From the NCBI RefSeq assembly GCF_905163445.1, contig NC_053187.1, positions 5,890,001 to 5,954,000 on the forward strand: a stretch of 64,000 nt of DNA, given 5' to 3'. This stretch comes from Pararge aegeria (taxonomy: Eukaryota > Arthropoda > Insecta > Lepidoptera > Nymphalidae). The position numbers and the translations under genes were made by a program. Under the pieces are notes generated by a model that was not told where the DNA came from, ran no database searches, and saw only the letters and a program-made list of their open reading frames with translations. Positions 24,901 through 39,900 of this stretch are shown piece by piece; positions within the stretch are counted from its first letter, which is position 1, and every line of letters starts with the position of its first letter.

Positions 24901-27900
24901 ACGTTATTCATATCCCCTGTCAGGGGATATAGTCGGGAGATATAATTTTTGTCTCCTGCTCAAAAGATGAAGCGGGACTGTTGATTTGGGGTCATGACGT
25001 TAAGAAGAAGTTGACATGGAGTTAGGTGGTTAAATTCATTTTGCCTGTTTTAACATCAAATTCCACGTTTGCATTGTGGGATCTGGGAGAGGCAAAACAA
25101 GTCCTGAAGACTTGTTTTGCCTCTCCCAGATCCCACAATGTGCGATTTTACGTAGGTAGGTATGTCTTGTATATGTACCTACCCACTTGGAGATGCAGCT
25201 CGATCGGTTGAAAATAAGTCATTTTCTTTAAAATTGTTCCGGTAGAAGCCATGGATGCTTTGAGTAATGTACTTATGTAAAGCAATGGAGGAATTTTCAG
25301 AATGCAAATGTATTAAAATTGCAAAAGTAATTTGTAGAAGCCAACATCAGAATTTGCTTGCAACATTGCATTACTAACAATAGGTTACCACGTTGTGGTT
25401 AGTATCGGTACGTATCTACTTATCCTACCTACTACGCAATGTTAATCATAATAAAATTAACTTAATGGAAGAATTGTATAGTACATTTTAGTATGAAACT
25501 TATACATAAATTCATTTATCACCTCATTAAATTATATTGTACTTGCTGTTGCCCGCGTTTATTACGGTTCTTTACTAATCCCGTGGGAAATGTTTGGTTT
25601 CCTAAAAACATATGATACTCTCCATCCGTTTAACTAACTCTATTCCTAAAAACATGTTGATTGGTTGCGCAGTTTAGGCGTGAAGGAAGGATAAACACAC
25701 TTTCGCAATTATCGTCAAGGCAGATTCAGGATTATGATTCTATAAATTATCCTTCCTGTCATGAAAATAGAAATTAACTGCGCTAAATATGTCTACTAAA
25801 TATTTTTATTTCGTTCAAAAGTTATGATCAAAACTTAGAAAATGCTGTAACTCTTATATTCACAGGACTTATCAAGTACGGATCTCTCTCGCGAGCTATG
25901 GCTAGTCGCGTGGGTTATAAGAGTGGGGAGGTGGGCGGGTGCAGGTGGAAGTGGGACGGGGGAGAGGCGAGGGCCCGTTGCGAGGAGGCCCCTTGGCGCC
26001 GGTGTATTACCACTTGCTGACTTCCTAAGACAACCCGAGCCTCAAACTATTGAAAAGGAGTATACATTCAAGGTAAAATAAGCTTTATTCCTGTGTGGGA
26101 ATGGTATTAATTACATTTGGGGAGAAGAACCATCAGGCCGATTCACAATTTTTCTCCAAATTTAGCTAGTTACTGTGGAAAGATACCATCAAATAACGCC
26201 CAAAGCATTATTAACTATAGGTACATTATCAAATTGTACCTGCAACCGAGCAGAAAGTTTCAGAATGCTTATGCTATGGTTTAACAGATTATTTGGTGGC
26301 TGATTTTTATAGTTGCCAACTAAACTTGGTGTCAACTGAGATTGTGAATCTGCCCGCAGTACTCAAGTGTCTTAATGATTCAGCTGTTATAAAGCCTGCT
26401 TGGATAGTTAATTAATTAATGCGTTTTCAGGTGTATCAATGTGAAGAAAAGGATTTCCATCAGTTGCATGATATGTTGATACGGAAACAAACAAACAAGT
26501 GCAATATTTTACCTGGACAACCGAATTATGGTAAGAAACTATAAATAAGTAATCTAATAAAGCTATAATTAGAGATCCGAAAATATATAATATACCTAAT
26601 AGTTTGTGTAGGAAAGTGTAAAAGAAATAGTGTCAATTAAAGCTCTATATTGTTTAATTTTCGTGATTATTGGGTACTGTACTCGTTGGTCTTTAGTTCA
26701 TGTTTAACCACGGATTACGAGGTCCCGTGTTCGAATCCCGGATCAGGCCCAAAATTGTTATGTATCGTGTTTTTACTGTCAAACAATTTTCAGTACCAGT
26801 CTGGGGTTAGGAAAATGGCAGTGTCAATCCCCGTGCTTCTCGGTTATTATCACTAACTTGTGACAACAGTTGTTAAAGCCCACCAACCCGCATTGGAGCA
26901 GCATGGTGGGTCAATGCTGTAAAATCGTCTCTCCTGTGAGTGGTTTCCTTTGCAGCAATACGCACGAGGTAGAAGTTCCGTTAGGTTGATTGCATGAGAG
27001 ACATCGATGAGTTCTTATGACGTCGCGAAACCTCTCAATATTTTCTGGTGGGTTGGCACTGTAGTGTTTAAGAGGTTTAAAAAAAACCTCAATAATCCTT
27101 AGACTCATTGTTTTACTATTGCCATTTATTTTGCTTCAGGTATAGTCGTAGCGCTCAGACTTCTAACTAACACTGGCAGCATCTCAGAAGCAGTTGCATC
27201 TGGGGCGACGGTGACAGCAAAACGGGGTTTCCCCGACGTCATAATGCCGGGCGATGTGCGCAATGACCTCTACCTTACTTTAGAAAGAGCTGAGTTCGAG
27301 AGGGGTGGTAAAAGTACGGCAAAGAATGTGTTGGCGACTGTAAGTGTGCACGACAGCACTGGACAAGTTATTAATGTGAGTATTACAAGGTATTATTATG
27401 TCATGAGAAAACGCTGATGGTTTGTGAAACATAGACGATACTGGTTTTACTATGTTAATTCTTGTTATATATTGCACGATAAAAGCATATAGTATAATTT
27501 ATATTGTGTTGTGTAGCTCAAACGTCAAACCATCCTTATTGCCAGACTTCATATACCTTTGAAAACATTATGGAGAACCCTCTGGCACCGATACCGAACC
27601 GATAAAGGAAGTGATATTTGATTGCCTAAAATGCGAAGAACCTAAATGAATGACCGGTATAAAAAAAACGGAACTAAATCATCTGGACCCGAACCAGTGT
27701 CTCCTGGTTTCTTGAAAAAAAAAAAAAAGAGGGGGGGGAGTAAAAGGCTGGCATTTTTTCATTGCCTGAAAGCACGGAACACGGAAAACGGAGTTTTCTA
27801 GCAATAAAGGCTCGATCGATATTGCCCCCACAACCCCTTGCATACGAAATTTCATGCCAATCGTTGGAGCCATTTTTGATATTAATATTATATACAACGT

Positions 27901-30900
27901 GTAAATAAATATCGAAATAATACTTCATTGGCTTCAGAGGTAAATTATGTACTGTCTCTGAGACTTATATGTGAAACCAAAAACCTAAAAGTTTTAAAGT
28001 AAACCACTGCCATAGTTTTAACTAAAAAAAAAAAAAATAATGTGACTCCAGCCACCCTATTATTTACGCGACTCGTATGTCGTCTATGTACGTGTTGGTC
28101 TTTCATCTTCAATAGGATTGTCATAAGTAAACATTTAAAATGTTTAAATGTTTAATTATGACAATCCTAATACTTATGCATCGATCAACATTATTTTGTA
28201 ATTCGGTAACACGTTGTATATAACTACATATATCCAAGAATTGCTCGTTTAAGATAGATTTATCCGAATAGTTAAAGGTGATCTAACTCATGCTCACTTA
28301 TAATTTGGCGCATTCTTGATTTTCAGGAATGTGTTTGGGGAGCCAGCGGTATTGGATCGACGTCATACGAGTCGCTAGTGCTTTACCACAACAACAGTCC
28401 CGCCTGGGGTGAACAACTGCGACTCACCGTGCCGTTGGAAACATTTACGCACGCTCACGTCCGTATAGAATTCCGACATTGCTCCAGTAAGTACCATTGA
28501 ATACCCTACATAACTATTCCTTTAAATCAAAACCATTCAAATCAAGTTATGATTCTATTGAATCCCCCATCAAAAGAAGAGTATTTTCTTGCAAATAATG
28601 TTACCCTTTCTATCTAAGACTCTTTGGCTTCAAATGGCACACAATAAGTGATTGACTATGAATGTGGCTTATGAATTTTTTTTTTTATCAAGTTCTGAAA
28701 ACAATATTAGTAAGTATGTTTCAGTGGTAGATCCTTTTGTGACAGAGCTCGTCCGGGGAAGTACTATAGCCATTCTTATTTCTGCCGCTAAGCAGCATTG
28801 TTGCAATGCTGGTGTAATAACAGTCACATGAGGGTTAACATCGGTACATGGCATAAAATGTGAAAATTCCCCTCTAATATGAGTTATATAAAATAATTTG
28901 GGTATGCAGTGCTTTTGTGCCTGTATGAAATGCACGCCACTGCGTACATGCTGCTATCGATGGTCTTCCACTAACCATCAGTGGGCCATCTGCTTGGTCA
29001 TTCAACTATTACTATGAAAAAAAAAAACAACATCGACATATGCTCCAGAAATGCAGCAAATATATATATTGTATCTTCATTTGAAACAGTTGCGAATAGA
29101 ACATCTCTGTTCCACATTGTACATAATAACTTTCTTCAGGTTTTTAATACGAAAAAACTATTTGTTTTGTCTGGTGGGAGGCTTCGGTCGTGGCTAGTTA
29201 CCCTACCGACAAAGAGATGTCGCAAAGCGATTAAGTGTTCCAGTGCGATGTTGTGTAGAAACCGTTTAGGGTATGACTATCGTACTCCCTAGAAGGTTAG
29301 CCCGCTACCATCTTAGACTGCATCATAACTTACCACCAGGTGAGATTGCAGTCAAGGGCTGACTTGTAGTGGAATAAAAAAGTAACTTGACGGTTTGAGA
29401 TCTCCAAATGCAACGATTTTGGTTACAGCTCGAGACAAGAACGAGAGAAAGCTTTTTGGTTTTGCGTTCGCAAGGCTCATGGAACCAAGTGGCGCGACTT
29501 TGAGGGACGGTGCACACGATTTATACGTTTACAAATGCGATGATCCATCTAAGTAAGTACTTTTCATTTTAATCTATTACGATCACTGACCTCTACTATT
29601 TACCATTTTATTTTTGCCATACCATACCATTTTACAAGCTGGAGGCAGTGTGAGATTTTAAATCCACTGTTACTTTTTCAATTAAAAGAGAGCCAACTAG
29701 TGACAAGCCTTTTTCCAGTGTTGTTAGTATTTAGAAGCCGGTTAGGCAGTGGGCTGCGACCCTGCTTTCTGCGACCAAGGTCGTGGGCTCGATTCCCACA
29801 ACAAGAAAAATGTTTGTGTGATCAACATTAATGTTTTTCAGTGTCTGGGCGTTTATCTGTTTATTATATGTATTTATGTGTATATAAATACATAAAAAAA
29901 AAACACGAGCTACGCTTACTTTGGGGCTAAATGGCGATGTGCGATTATTTATTGTATGTAGGCGCTGCTCTTTCGATACCTTTAAATCATAGATAACTTT
30001 TAAAAGATCAAATAATCAATAAATCTCACACATAGCATCTTTATATGACATTATGTTGTTGTCTCAAATTGATTGACGCCATTTTGGCACTGTTAGTTTG
30101 ACACTGAAAAACAAGTGTCTAAGGAACTAAAAAAGGAATGATTAGAAACACTATTGTTCGCTCCAGAGACAGTCGTATGCCACTTTTAGCGCTTCAAATA
30201 GAGACAAAATTAAAACATCATTATCATTTGTAGAACAACCTGTGTTATTCCCAAAGATTTTGTAGTCTCTTTTATTAACCAGGACTATCAATTATAAAAT
30301 GCGTATTTCAAATTTTTTCTGCCATATTAGCATAGTTAAGCCGAAATTAGGTAACGAAAAAATAAACGGACACGCTCATACTTTTATAATATTAGCATGT
30401 TGAAATAAGTTTTAAGGTTCAACCCGTTACGCAGTTTAAACTGTGTGTAAATTTAAATTGTTAAAGTTTATAGACCCAAAAAACTTTATATGTTTTAAAT
30501 TGTCAAAATCTCTACTGATGAGCTGATTTAATCTTTAGTTTAAATTATCTTGAGTTAATATGGATCAATTTCATGTTCCATTTTGCTAATAAATATTGTA
30601 AGGCGCTGCATTTAATTTTGTTAATTATGAAAAATACTAACGTATCTCTTTCACAAGATTTCATTTTGTGTTGTTCCAGATTATTATCAGCTAGTTATTT
30701 AGCTCTACCTGCATGTGCCAGCGATACGGGTCGGTCTCCCACGACAAATGGCATACTGGCGACATTCCAAAGAAGCACCAAAGAAAATTGTATTATTAGT
30801 ACTTTGCTATGTTCCACTAAGCTTACTCAAAACGGTGAGTCATCTTTTTAATATTTCTTGTGCCGCAGAGCTTCATTTTGATTTCGTCAGATAATATAAT

Positions 30901-33900
30901 ATAATATAAGGATGGACGTTGGGATCCCAAGGTGCTGGAATGGCAGCCCCGAACTGGTAAGCGCAGCGTTGGTTGACCCCCAACGAAGTGGACAGACGAC
31001 ATTAAGCGCGTGGCAGGTAGTCGCTGGATCCATCGCACCATAATAACCCCATATAAAGAGGGGCGGATGGATTAGGAAGGCGGATGGATGAGTACCGTGA
31101 ATGGTACCGGTTTTTAGGATGATCTATGTTCGTCAGGCTGAAATGATGACGATCATCACTCATAAAGTCTCAGCTCCATAATTCCGCGGAAGACTAAAGA
31201 CCTTTCCTTTTTTTATTCCTCTACAAGTTAGCCCTGGACTGCTATCTCACCTTGTGGTAAGCGATAATAAGTCTAAGACAACAGTCACGTAACAGGTTAG
31301 CCCGCTACCAAGCGGGCTAACCTGTTACGTGTACGGCGGTTTATGTTAAACACGTATCCCTAATAGCTTTCTAAGCGAGATCGTATCGGAACGTCTTTGT
31401 TCGTAGGGTGGTAACTAGCCACTGCCCGAAGCCTCCCAACAGGCCAGACAAAAAATGTAGTAATTTAAAATTCCCAAATTTCCTCCTCTGGGAATCAAAT
31501 TCAGGACCCCCATTTATAAGAACACAGCGCTCACCAACATGAGCAACGTGGAAACAATATTCTTTTTGAGTTATATTCATTTCGTTCAATACAATAATTA
31601 ACGAAATTCACTTAAAATGCTAAATTTGTAATCTATTGCCTATTTTATTTTATGTAATAATAATAATAAAGATTTGATTCTTAAATATAACATTTACAGA
31701 GGACCTATTAGCACTATTGCAATGGCGTGCTCGCCCAGAGAAAGTGCAAGAAACATTATTACGAGTATTGAGGCTAGGAGACGGGCTGAGTTGCGAAGAA
31801 CTTATCAAGTTTCTACGCGACGTGTTGGATGCCCTATTCGCTTTGTTTTCTACTGAAGATGGAAACAGGTGCGGTATTATATCCAATAATAATTAATTCA
31901 ATTATTAGGATTACTTGGGACGCGTGAATAAATATTCTCAAGCACGCTAGCAATGCAAACCTGTTGAAAATAATTAATTAAAAAGAGTCGTAAAAATTAT
32001 TCTTATGATTTCAAGAATATTAGCATACCTGGTAACATAACTATACTACAGCCAAACTCGATGTAGAATTTATGTAAACAAACCAAAAATCACCGAAAAC
32101 CAAGTAGGGTTGTCAAAATTTCAATAATCAAAAATCGTAATTTTATCTTCATTTCAAAGTTAAACATTAAAATTTTAGTTTAATACACTTTTCTGAGAGC
32201 TAACTTAACCGCCCAGTGTGCGATAAGTAGGTAAAATATAGTATGTAACATTATGAAACTTATTTCATTTAATGAAGTGAGAACTTTCTACTACTTCCGC
32301 AAAGAACGCCTCACTTCTACAGAATGAATTTTATCTATTTTTTTTACAGTACTCCACATTCCGGAACGGTGTTTCTGGTCTTAGTGTCAATATGCAGTTT
32401 GTTGGACGAAACACGGTTTCAGCACTTTCGACCAGTTTTAGACGTTTATATTGAAGAACATTTCTCAGCTGCTCTGGTATATAAGTACGTATAAATTTGA
32501 CTAGCTGAATGCCTAGTGTGAGATTTTCTACCTACGTCTACCTATTCGATCGGGTGAACGTTAAGTATGATTAGTACGTAATCGAATAAGCGCCATCTAG
32601 TTTAAGTACTGGGAATCTGTATTGTCACTAGATGGCGCTCTTTCGTGTCCGTATCCTGTATGAGGTGCACTGGTTAAGCGAAACAATGGTAACAAATAAA
32701 GACGTTATGCATTGTAACTATAAATATGGAATATGAATTAAATCTTCTACAATTATTTAACGATCGTGTGAAAGTTAAGTACGATTAGTACGTAATCGAA
32801 TAAGCGCCATCTAGTTTAAGTACTGGGAATCTGTATTGACACTAAATGGCGCTCTTTCGTGTCCGTATCCTGTATGAGGTGCACTGGTTAAGCGAAACAA
32901 TGGTAACAAATAAAGACGTTATGCATTGTAACTATAAATATGGAATATGGATAAAAGCTTCTAAAATGTAACGACGTTATGTTAACTCCCTTTTTTATAT
33001 TATTCTTTATATTTTTATATTATTTATTCTATTAGATATGTGATTTATTCTAACAGATGCTTATGCTATTATGCAGTCTTAAGATGTTAGCGGGCTAACC
33101 TGTAACCCCTCACAGGTTAGGGGTATAGTAGTTACATTTAACTCATTTCTCTAATTGGTTTCTACGCGGTATCGTTTAAAAACCCTAATTTCCTAAGCGT
33201 CAAGTCTTTGCCCGTATTGTGGTAAACAGCCTCCGAAAACATCAGACCAAAAATCTGAAATTAAAAATTCCCAATTTTTTGATCTAACCTGAGACATCCT
33301 ATTTATCCCCACCCAGATCACACCACTGCAACAGGAAGGTTGACGAAAGTTTGGCAAGATATCAATTACGTGTTTTATTTGCATTCGCAGGGGCTTGCTA
33401 TCCTCAGTGCAACATTGCGCAGAATGGGCAGCGGGTGCGGAAGGTCAAGAGCCAATTCGGAAGTGCCTGCGCTCTTTGGGCGCAGTATTCCGCCTAGCAG
33501 TCCGTTCTCGATGCTTGTTTGCCCGAGCCACTGGTGGCCAGTATGAAGATAGCTTTCGGAGAGATGTCAGAGCAGCTCTGCATGCCTTGAAAGCGTTAGC
33601 TCAACATCCCCATAGAGAACATCTCGCTCCTGCCCAAGTAAGTTTACTTCTCTATCTCATCTCCAGCGTGGCGTTCATTGGACTTGAAAAAAAAACTAAT
33701 AAGTTTTTATTAAAATAAATTCTTAAATGGCTCATAAAACACAAAACTAAAGGGCACGTAAAGAAAGCTAACTGCCCAAATGCGCATAGCATATTGGATA
33801 GATAAAAGATTAAAAAATATATATATATTGAATTTGCTGGGCAAAAGGATTCTGGCGTAATGAATTCGTAGTACAAAATATTACAAGTCAAAAGATGCAG

Positions 33901-36900
33901 TGGCGTTGTTGCATCTGGACTTTGGGGAAACTCAAAAAATTTACTTAAGGAATTAAAAAATTGTTGATTTTTTTTATGTTGTGTATAAATAAATTTTATT
34001 CCTCAGATGACATTTCCGATAGTTGGAAAATCGGCCTCAGATAATGGGCGGTTATCCCATTATCTTTCTCATACCAAAAAAATATCTTAATAATATTTCA
34101 GGTGGCCCTAATGACCTCATGGGCCAGCGTAGCCAAGGAAGTGGCTGCAGCGCTGGGACCCGTTGAAGCTGGTCGTATAACTGCGGCTATGTTAGATGCA
34201 CCTGCAGCCAATGCCCCTCCGGCACTGGCCAAGGCAAGACTGCAAGCTGCCCAGGATATACTGGACGGACCTCTTGGTCAAGACCCTGGTATGGTTTTAG
34301 CTAATAAATAAATAACCTATATTTACCATAATTGTGATAACTTCAGATTTTACCTTGGCAAATATATAAATTCGTAGAAAATAACGTAGTTGTTTAAATC
34401 AAAAAAGGCTAAATACTAAATCTGTGTCAAAGAGACATACATAATATACAATTGTACAACTTAAACGTCTTCTCTCATTATTTCAGCTAACACGCATACA
34501 AACATTCTCCTATTATACATACGCAGCGCACAATCTTAATTAAATTATGTGCAATACTAATAACCTTGGCAAAGTGCATACGTATTTTCCTTTAAACTAT
34601 CCACAACCTTCAAGCTGAAATCAACCTTATTATAATAAGCAATAGTCAAGTAGTTTTTTTTCTCTCTCTAGAACTTTAAGCCACCATTCGGATACAATAT
34701 ACAAATCTTGTCCTTTACGACATCTTTAAGTCGCATTGAACGATAATTCCCAGTAGACTGTAGCAAGAAAAACAAAATACAATTTAATAAGCTTCTGAGT
34801 ACGGTAATGTGGACTGGATATTTAGGTTATGGGATAAGATGACTACATCTGCCATTAATATATCTCATAAACAACATGCAAACTGGGACTATAGTTCGGC
34901 CGCTTAAACAATGCGATCATGGCTTATATCAGTTGGTCGTATAAAACAATAGTAAACAGTTGAATTAATCTTTGTAGAAGCACAATATGATAAGCGCATA
35001 ATTATAAAATGGTTCCCAAGGTGATATAATGATAAAAAACATTCGTTAGTCAGTTAATTCAAATTCTACGCAAATTCGAAGTTACATCATCCATTCGATC
35101 ACGACCTAAAAATAACACATACTTTTGAGGGCAAAAAAATATGTAATCCAATATTTGCTTGACAAAACACTGAATTTTAATTATAGAAGCGCGAAACATC
35201 GTCCTGACAACAGCGTGCCACCATTTGCGAGTGCACCTCGCACGTAGAGACGAACTGTCCCAATGCGCAGACATGCTCGGCGAATTAGTGACATTACTGT
35301 GGAAGAAGGAAGATCCTGACCAGCCAGTGGATGACGATGAACTGGATCCGGACGTCGATGTTTTGTGTTTGAACACGTTAGATGTGTTGGTTGAGGTTGT
35401 TTTACATCTGATCGGAGGGAATTCGCCTGTGCTGGTGAGTGTTTTATACATTACTAACTTGCTGAATCTATTGTATCTTTGACAATCACTTTGGTGTCAA
35501 AATTACGACTTGTTTATGCTCCTCGCACTGTTCTGTAAAGGACAATATTAGTTAGACAAAACCAAAAGTTAGACTGACTTTATTTGACATTTATTTTGTG
35601 TACTTATATTATTATACTCATACATTACAAATAGTTAGACATATTGTTATTGAATATGTCTAAAACTAAAACGACAAGCCATAGACATATTGAGCCGACC
35701 TCACATACCCAAAAGGGCAGGAAGAAGAATATACTCGTTAATAATACTCCTGCATTAATTAAAAGCGTTACAGTAGAACTTGACAATTAAAAGACCTAAT
35801 TTAGAAGCCCATATCAGTGCTCTGTTATACTGACCTCCGTTAGCGCTAAAGATTTCATTGGGATCCGAACAATATCCGAAAAGAAGGACATGATTAAATG
35901 AAGTAACGTCTTTCTGGATGTCCTTGGTTTCAGGTTCAAATAATTGGACGTTACCCATCATATTGTAACATATTGTATATTTGGTATTTCTTCAAGGCAA
36001 GAGGGAATTGGCGTTTTCTAGTCAATTGAAATTAACCCTAGCAGTAATCAATGATATTCTACGAGCACAAAATCGTCTTTTAGGCACAAAATAAGTGCTT
36101 GCCCAGAGATTGCCTTCTTGACCCAGAGAGCGCCATTGACATCAGAAGGTGCATTTCACGTTTTGTTTTCATCACGCACCGTCCAAGGCTTGCGGACCTT
36201 TAAAAGTGTTATTAACCCAATACAAACGAAATTATCTTTAAAGTGTATAATATTGAGCATACTGTAAAGGTTTTTATTTTATTTCTAGGGTTCAATGGTA
36301 GCTGGTCTTCTTGGAGTAATGGAACTCTTAAAGCCCGCACACTACCAGCGTCTCTGGAGTCACCTGGCGCCGCATCCACACGATCGGAAGCCCTTGAAAG
36401 ACTTCCTGATGCGAGCTTTCCTTGTTTTCAGACATTTGATAGAACAAGATGTAAGTATATGATAGACTTAGTAAAAATAATAATATCTTCTTAATTCATT
36501 CCCGCGTTGCTTGTTTTTGATTGTGACTAGCCGCAGCTACAGCATCATACAAAATGGTTAAACTATCATCAACTTTTTCATCATCATCATTATTATTATC
36601 TCGATTGCCGTCCGACTGCTTAACAAGATTTTTTTTTAAATTGGGAATTCTAAATTCTTCATTTTTATATCTGTCCTGCGGTATCCGTCCCTGCAGCTCT
36701 CTTGATGTCATCTGTCCACCTAGTCGGGGTTGGCCCAACCGTGAGATAGATAACCTAGCCCCTCCATCGTCCTTGTCCAGCGTCTCTAGTTGATTAAAGA
36801 TATAGATTAGCTTCAGTAACACCAAATATATCAAATATATCTTTGAAAAGTGCGCGTTACGCACCTGTCGAACAAACGTGGTCGCTAAGAACGCTCAGAG

Positions 36901-39900
36901 TCACACAGATGGTGATGGAGGTATCTATGCTCGGAGTATATCTACGTGATCAAATCAGTAATGAGGAGATCCATAGAAGAACCAGAGTTACCGACATGGA
37001 ACAACGAGTCGCTGAAGTGGTAATAGGCACTTAGCTCGAGTAACTTGGAGTCCCAAGGTGCTGGAATGGTGACCTAGCACTGGTAAACGTTGCGTTGGTA
37101 TATGGAAGGCGGAAATACTACATCAATCGAGCGTCACGGTCTTGTCGTCACGGTCACGGGTTGGTCGTCACGGTGGACACAAGCGGCACAAGACTGTGGG
37201 ATATGTATCTACGAGAGTCCTATGTCCAGCAATCCACTGCTTGAAGATGATGATATCAAAAATATGGAAAACAACATTAATCTTGCACATTTAGTCTGTG
37301 TCTATAAATACAGTTTAGTGTTATTGGGTTACTTTATCTTCAATTTATATGCATTAATAGAACATTATGTATACGGTTTTAAAGATTACGTGAACCAGTT
37401 CTTAATACTAGTTTTAAAAGTGTTTATTTGTAAACTGAAACATCAACTTATTATTGTATGCTTTTCTATTTTTGTGAAAATAATATTAATTTCGTTTTGT
37501 CAGGTATTTCCTTCAGATTGGATGGTATTAAGAGTTCAGAGTTGCAAAGTACTATTGTCGGCATTACAAGACTTAGCGAAGCCGTTATTGGAAAGGTTCC
37601 TAGGTGATGAACCACCGCAGTTCGATTCTCAGGTAAGTGTGAAATTTCAGTGTGAATTGATACATTTATCGAGCATTCAGAAGTTAATATCTTTATAAAG
37701 TATTCTTTATAACCATAAAATTATAAAGAAAATGTCAGCATTTTTAAGGTTCATACGAACCCAGTCCCATCCTCACGTAGATAAATTAGTTTTACAACTG
37801 ATATTTTATATTATATTGACGGCCGATTGGCGCAGTATGGAATTTCTAAGTCCAAGGTTCGATTCCCACAACTGATAAATGTCATAACACAAAATGAAAG
37901 TTTTTCAGTGTCGGGGTTCTGTATATTCTAAGTATTTATGTATATTTTCCATAAAAATATTCATTAGTCATCTTAGTACCAATAACACAAGCTACGCTTA
38001 CTTTGGGGCTAAATGTGTGTATTGTCGACGTATATTTATAATTATGTGATATATTATATCAAGTATTTGTTATACCATAATTTGTAGATATACAAAATTG
38101 ATTGATTATTTCCCATAAATTCATTGTTATATTTCCGGCCCAGCTACGGTTGTAATAAATATGTTTAAAGCCTCATCAAAACGTGGTGTCACGACGGGCT
38201 AGTTATGGAGAGCTTGTTCATTTGAAAGGTCCTGCCAGTTGCAGTATGACAGCATGTCTATTTCCGATGCTAATTCGATTGGTTTATTGCAGTTATGGTC
38301 GGGCTACTTGGAGTTAGGTGTGGCCTTAGTGACAGCGAGTGCGCTTCAAGCCGAGAGATGGGCGCGTGGGCCTGAAAGGGCTAGTATGCGGGCTGCTGCC
38401 GCTTTGCATCTACTTGCTGTATGGACTAGACTAGGTACTCTTTAATATAATTCCATTAAATACTTGTGCTCAAGTTTATGTAGATTTTTGTCAGTCGATT
38501 CAGGTTTTTTTTATTGTTCAGCTTTTATTTATTGTTTATCATCCCGTAATTTCGTACCATTTCCTAGGAAAAAGTACGTTTTTCTGTTCCTCCTTTGACA
38601 AAGTTTATGCAAATTTCATGATAATCGGTTGGTTAAGACGTGTGCGTTGATTAGACAGAATCATCTACTCTTAAAATAATAGTTAGGATTATTAATTGAC
38701 CTTGAACACACAATTTGACAACTTTCTTGGTGGTGCATAAAATTTCTCTGGCTATTTATTATCGAATGTCAGACGTTAAGTTACCACTCTCTAACTCTAT
38801 TAAAAAAGTACTGAAACGATTGCATGCCACTCTTTGACATTTTATCCAGCCCTTAGAAAGTATGACATGTGAGCCTTAAGAGACTTAAGAGTTTTTTGGG
38901 CTTTAACCGGCATGTAGGATTCGAGAACTATATCCGGTACTCTTACTTTGTGGAGTTATACGAGTTTTAAGTAATTACAATTTACTTGCTTTTACTGTGA
39001 AGGAAAAAATCGTGTTAGAACCTGCATGCCTGAGAGTCTTTATCAAGATATGGAGAACTCTCGTCTTCCAATTTGCATTGGGCTAGGAATGATAGTCTTT
39101 TTCGAATAGTTAAAATTAAAACTGATAACATGTCCTCTTACTTTATAGATGTTAAAGTTAGGGACTAATTGAGTTAAACTTACATATTATTAACTATCAG
39201 CTGTTCGTAAAGATCATCTTTCCATTTAATTTAAAGTTAAAAAACGACGTATTAGTGCTTGTAGTTTACTTTGCTCTACTCCGCGAAAAGCAGAAGAATC
39301 TTAAATTATCAATTACACCATACAGATTCTCCTGCTTATCGCGTAATGTAGAAAATTAAGCTTTTTTTTTACATATAATGGAATTCCGCAAAGTAACGCC
39401 TGCTTCCATCCAATAGTGTTTGTAGTTGTTAATACATTTTAAATACTTACATAATTAGGTGCATTATCAGGAGCGGCACAACTCCAACTAATAGGACCGG
39501 CAGTAGGGGCCCTTCTCGAAGTTACTCTCGTGCCTGAACTCCGTAGAGCAGCTTTAGGTGCTTTAGTAGCGCTGATGGCAGCTGAAAGGGCCGCTACTGG
39601 TTCAGCTAGACGAACTGAAGCCGCATTGGTTGACAAGTTGGACTCGTTAGTCGCCGATAATAAGGCAGATGATCATTACCGAAGACTCTTCGACACTGTG
39701 TAAGTTGTTTGCATAATATGTTTCTATTAGCTGTATTTTTATGATTCTACAAGTGTGCGATCATTTTGTCATGTACATACGTAGTGAAAAGCTGTGATTG
39801 GCTTGTGGTTAGAGCTTCGGCCTTCAAGGTTACCGAGTTCGATCCCGGGCACGCACCACAAACTTTGCGGAGTTATGGGCGTTTTTAATTCAAGGAATTT

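Noticed and set aside
29735..29810. tRNA-like segments (also at 15.3, 17.8, 26.7, 39.8, 45.2 and 50.2 kb)
   Set aside because: Boxes A and B are visible but no cloverleaf with paired acceptor stem; they are SINE heads.
37090..37698. 202-codon open frame
   Set aside because: It is a read-through of LINE remnant, intron and DOCK exon 15; only 37504..37632 is coding, supported by splice sites and homology.
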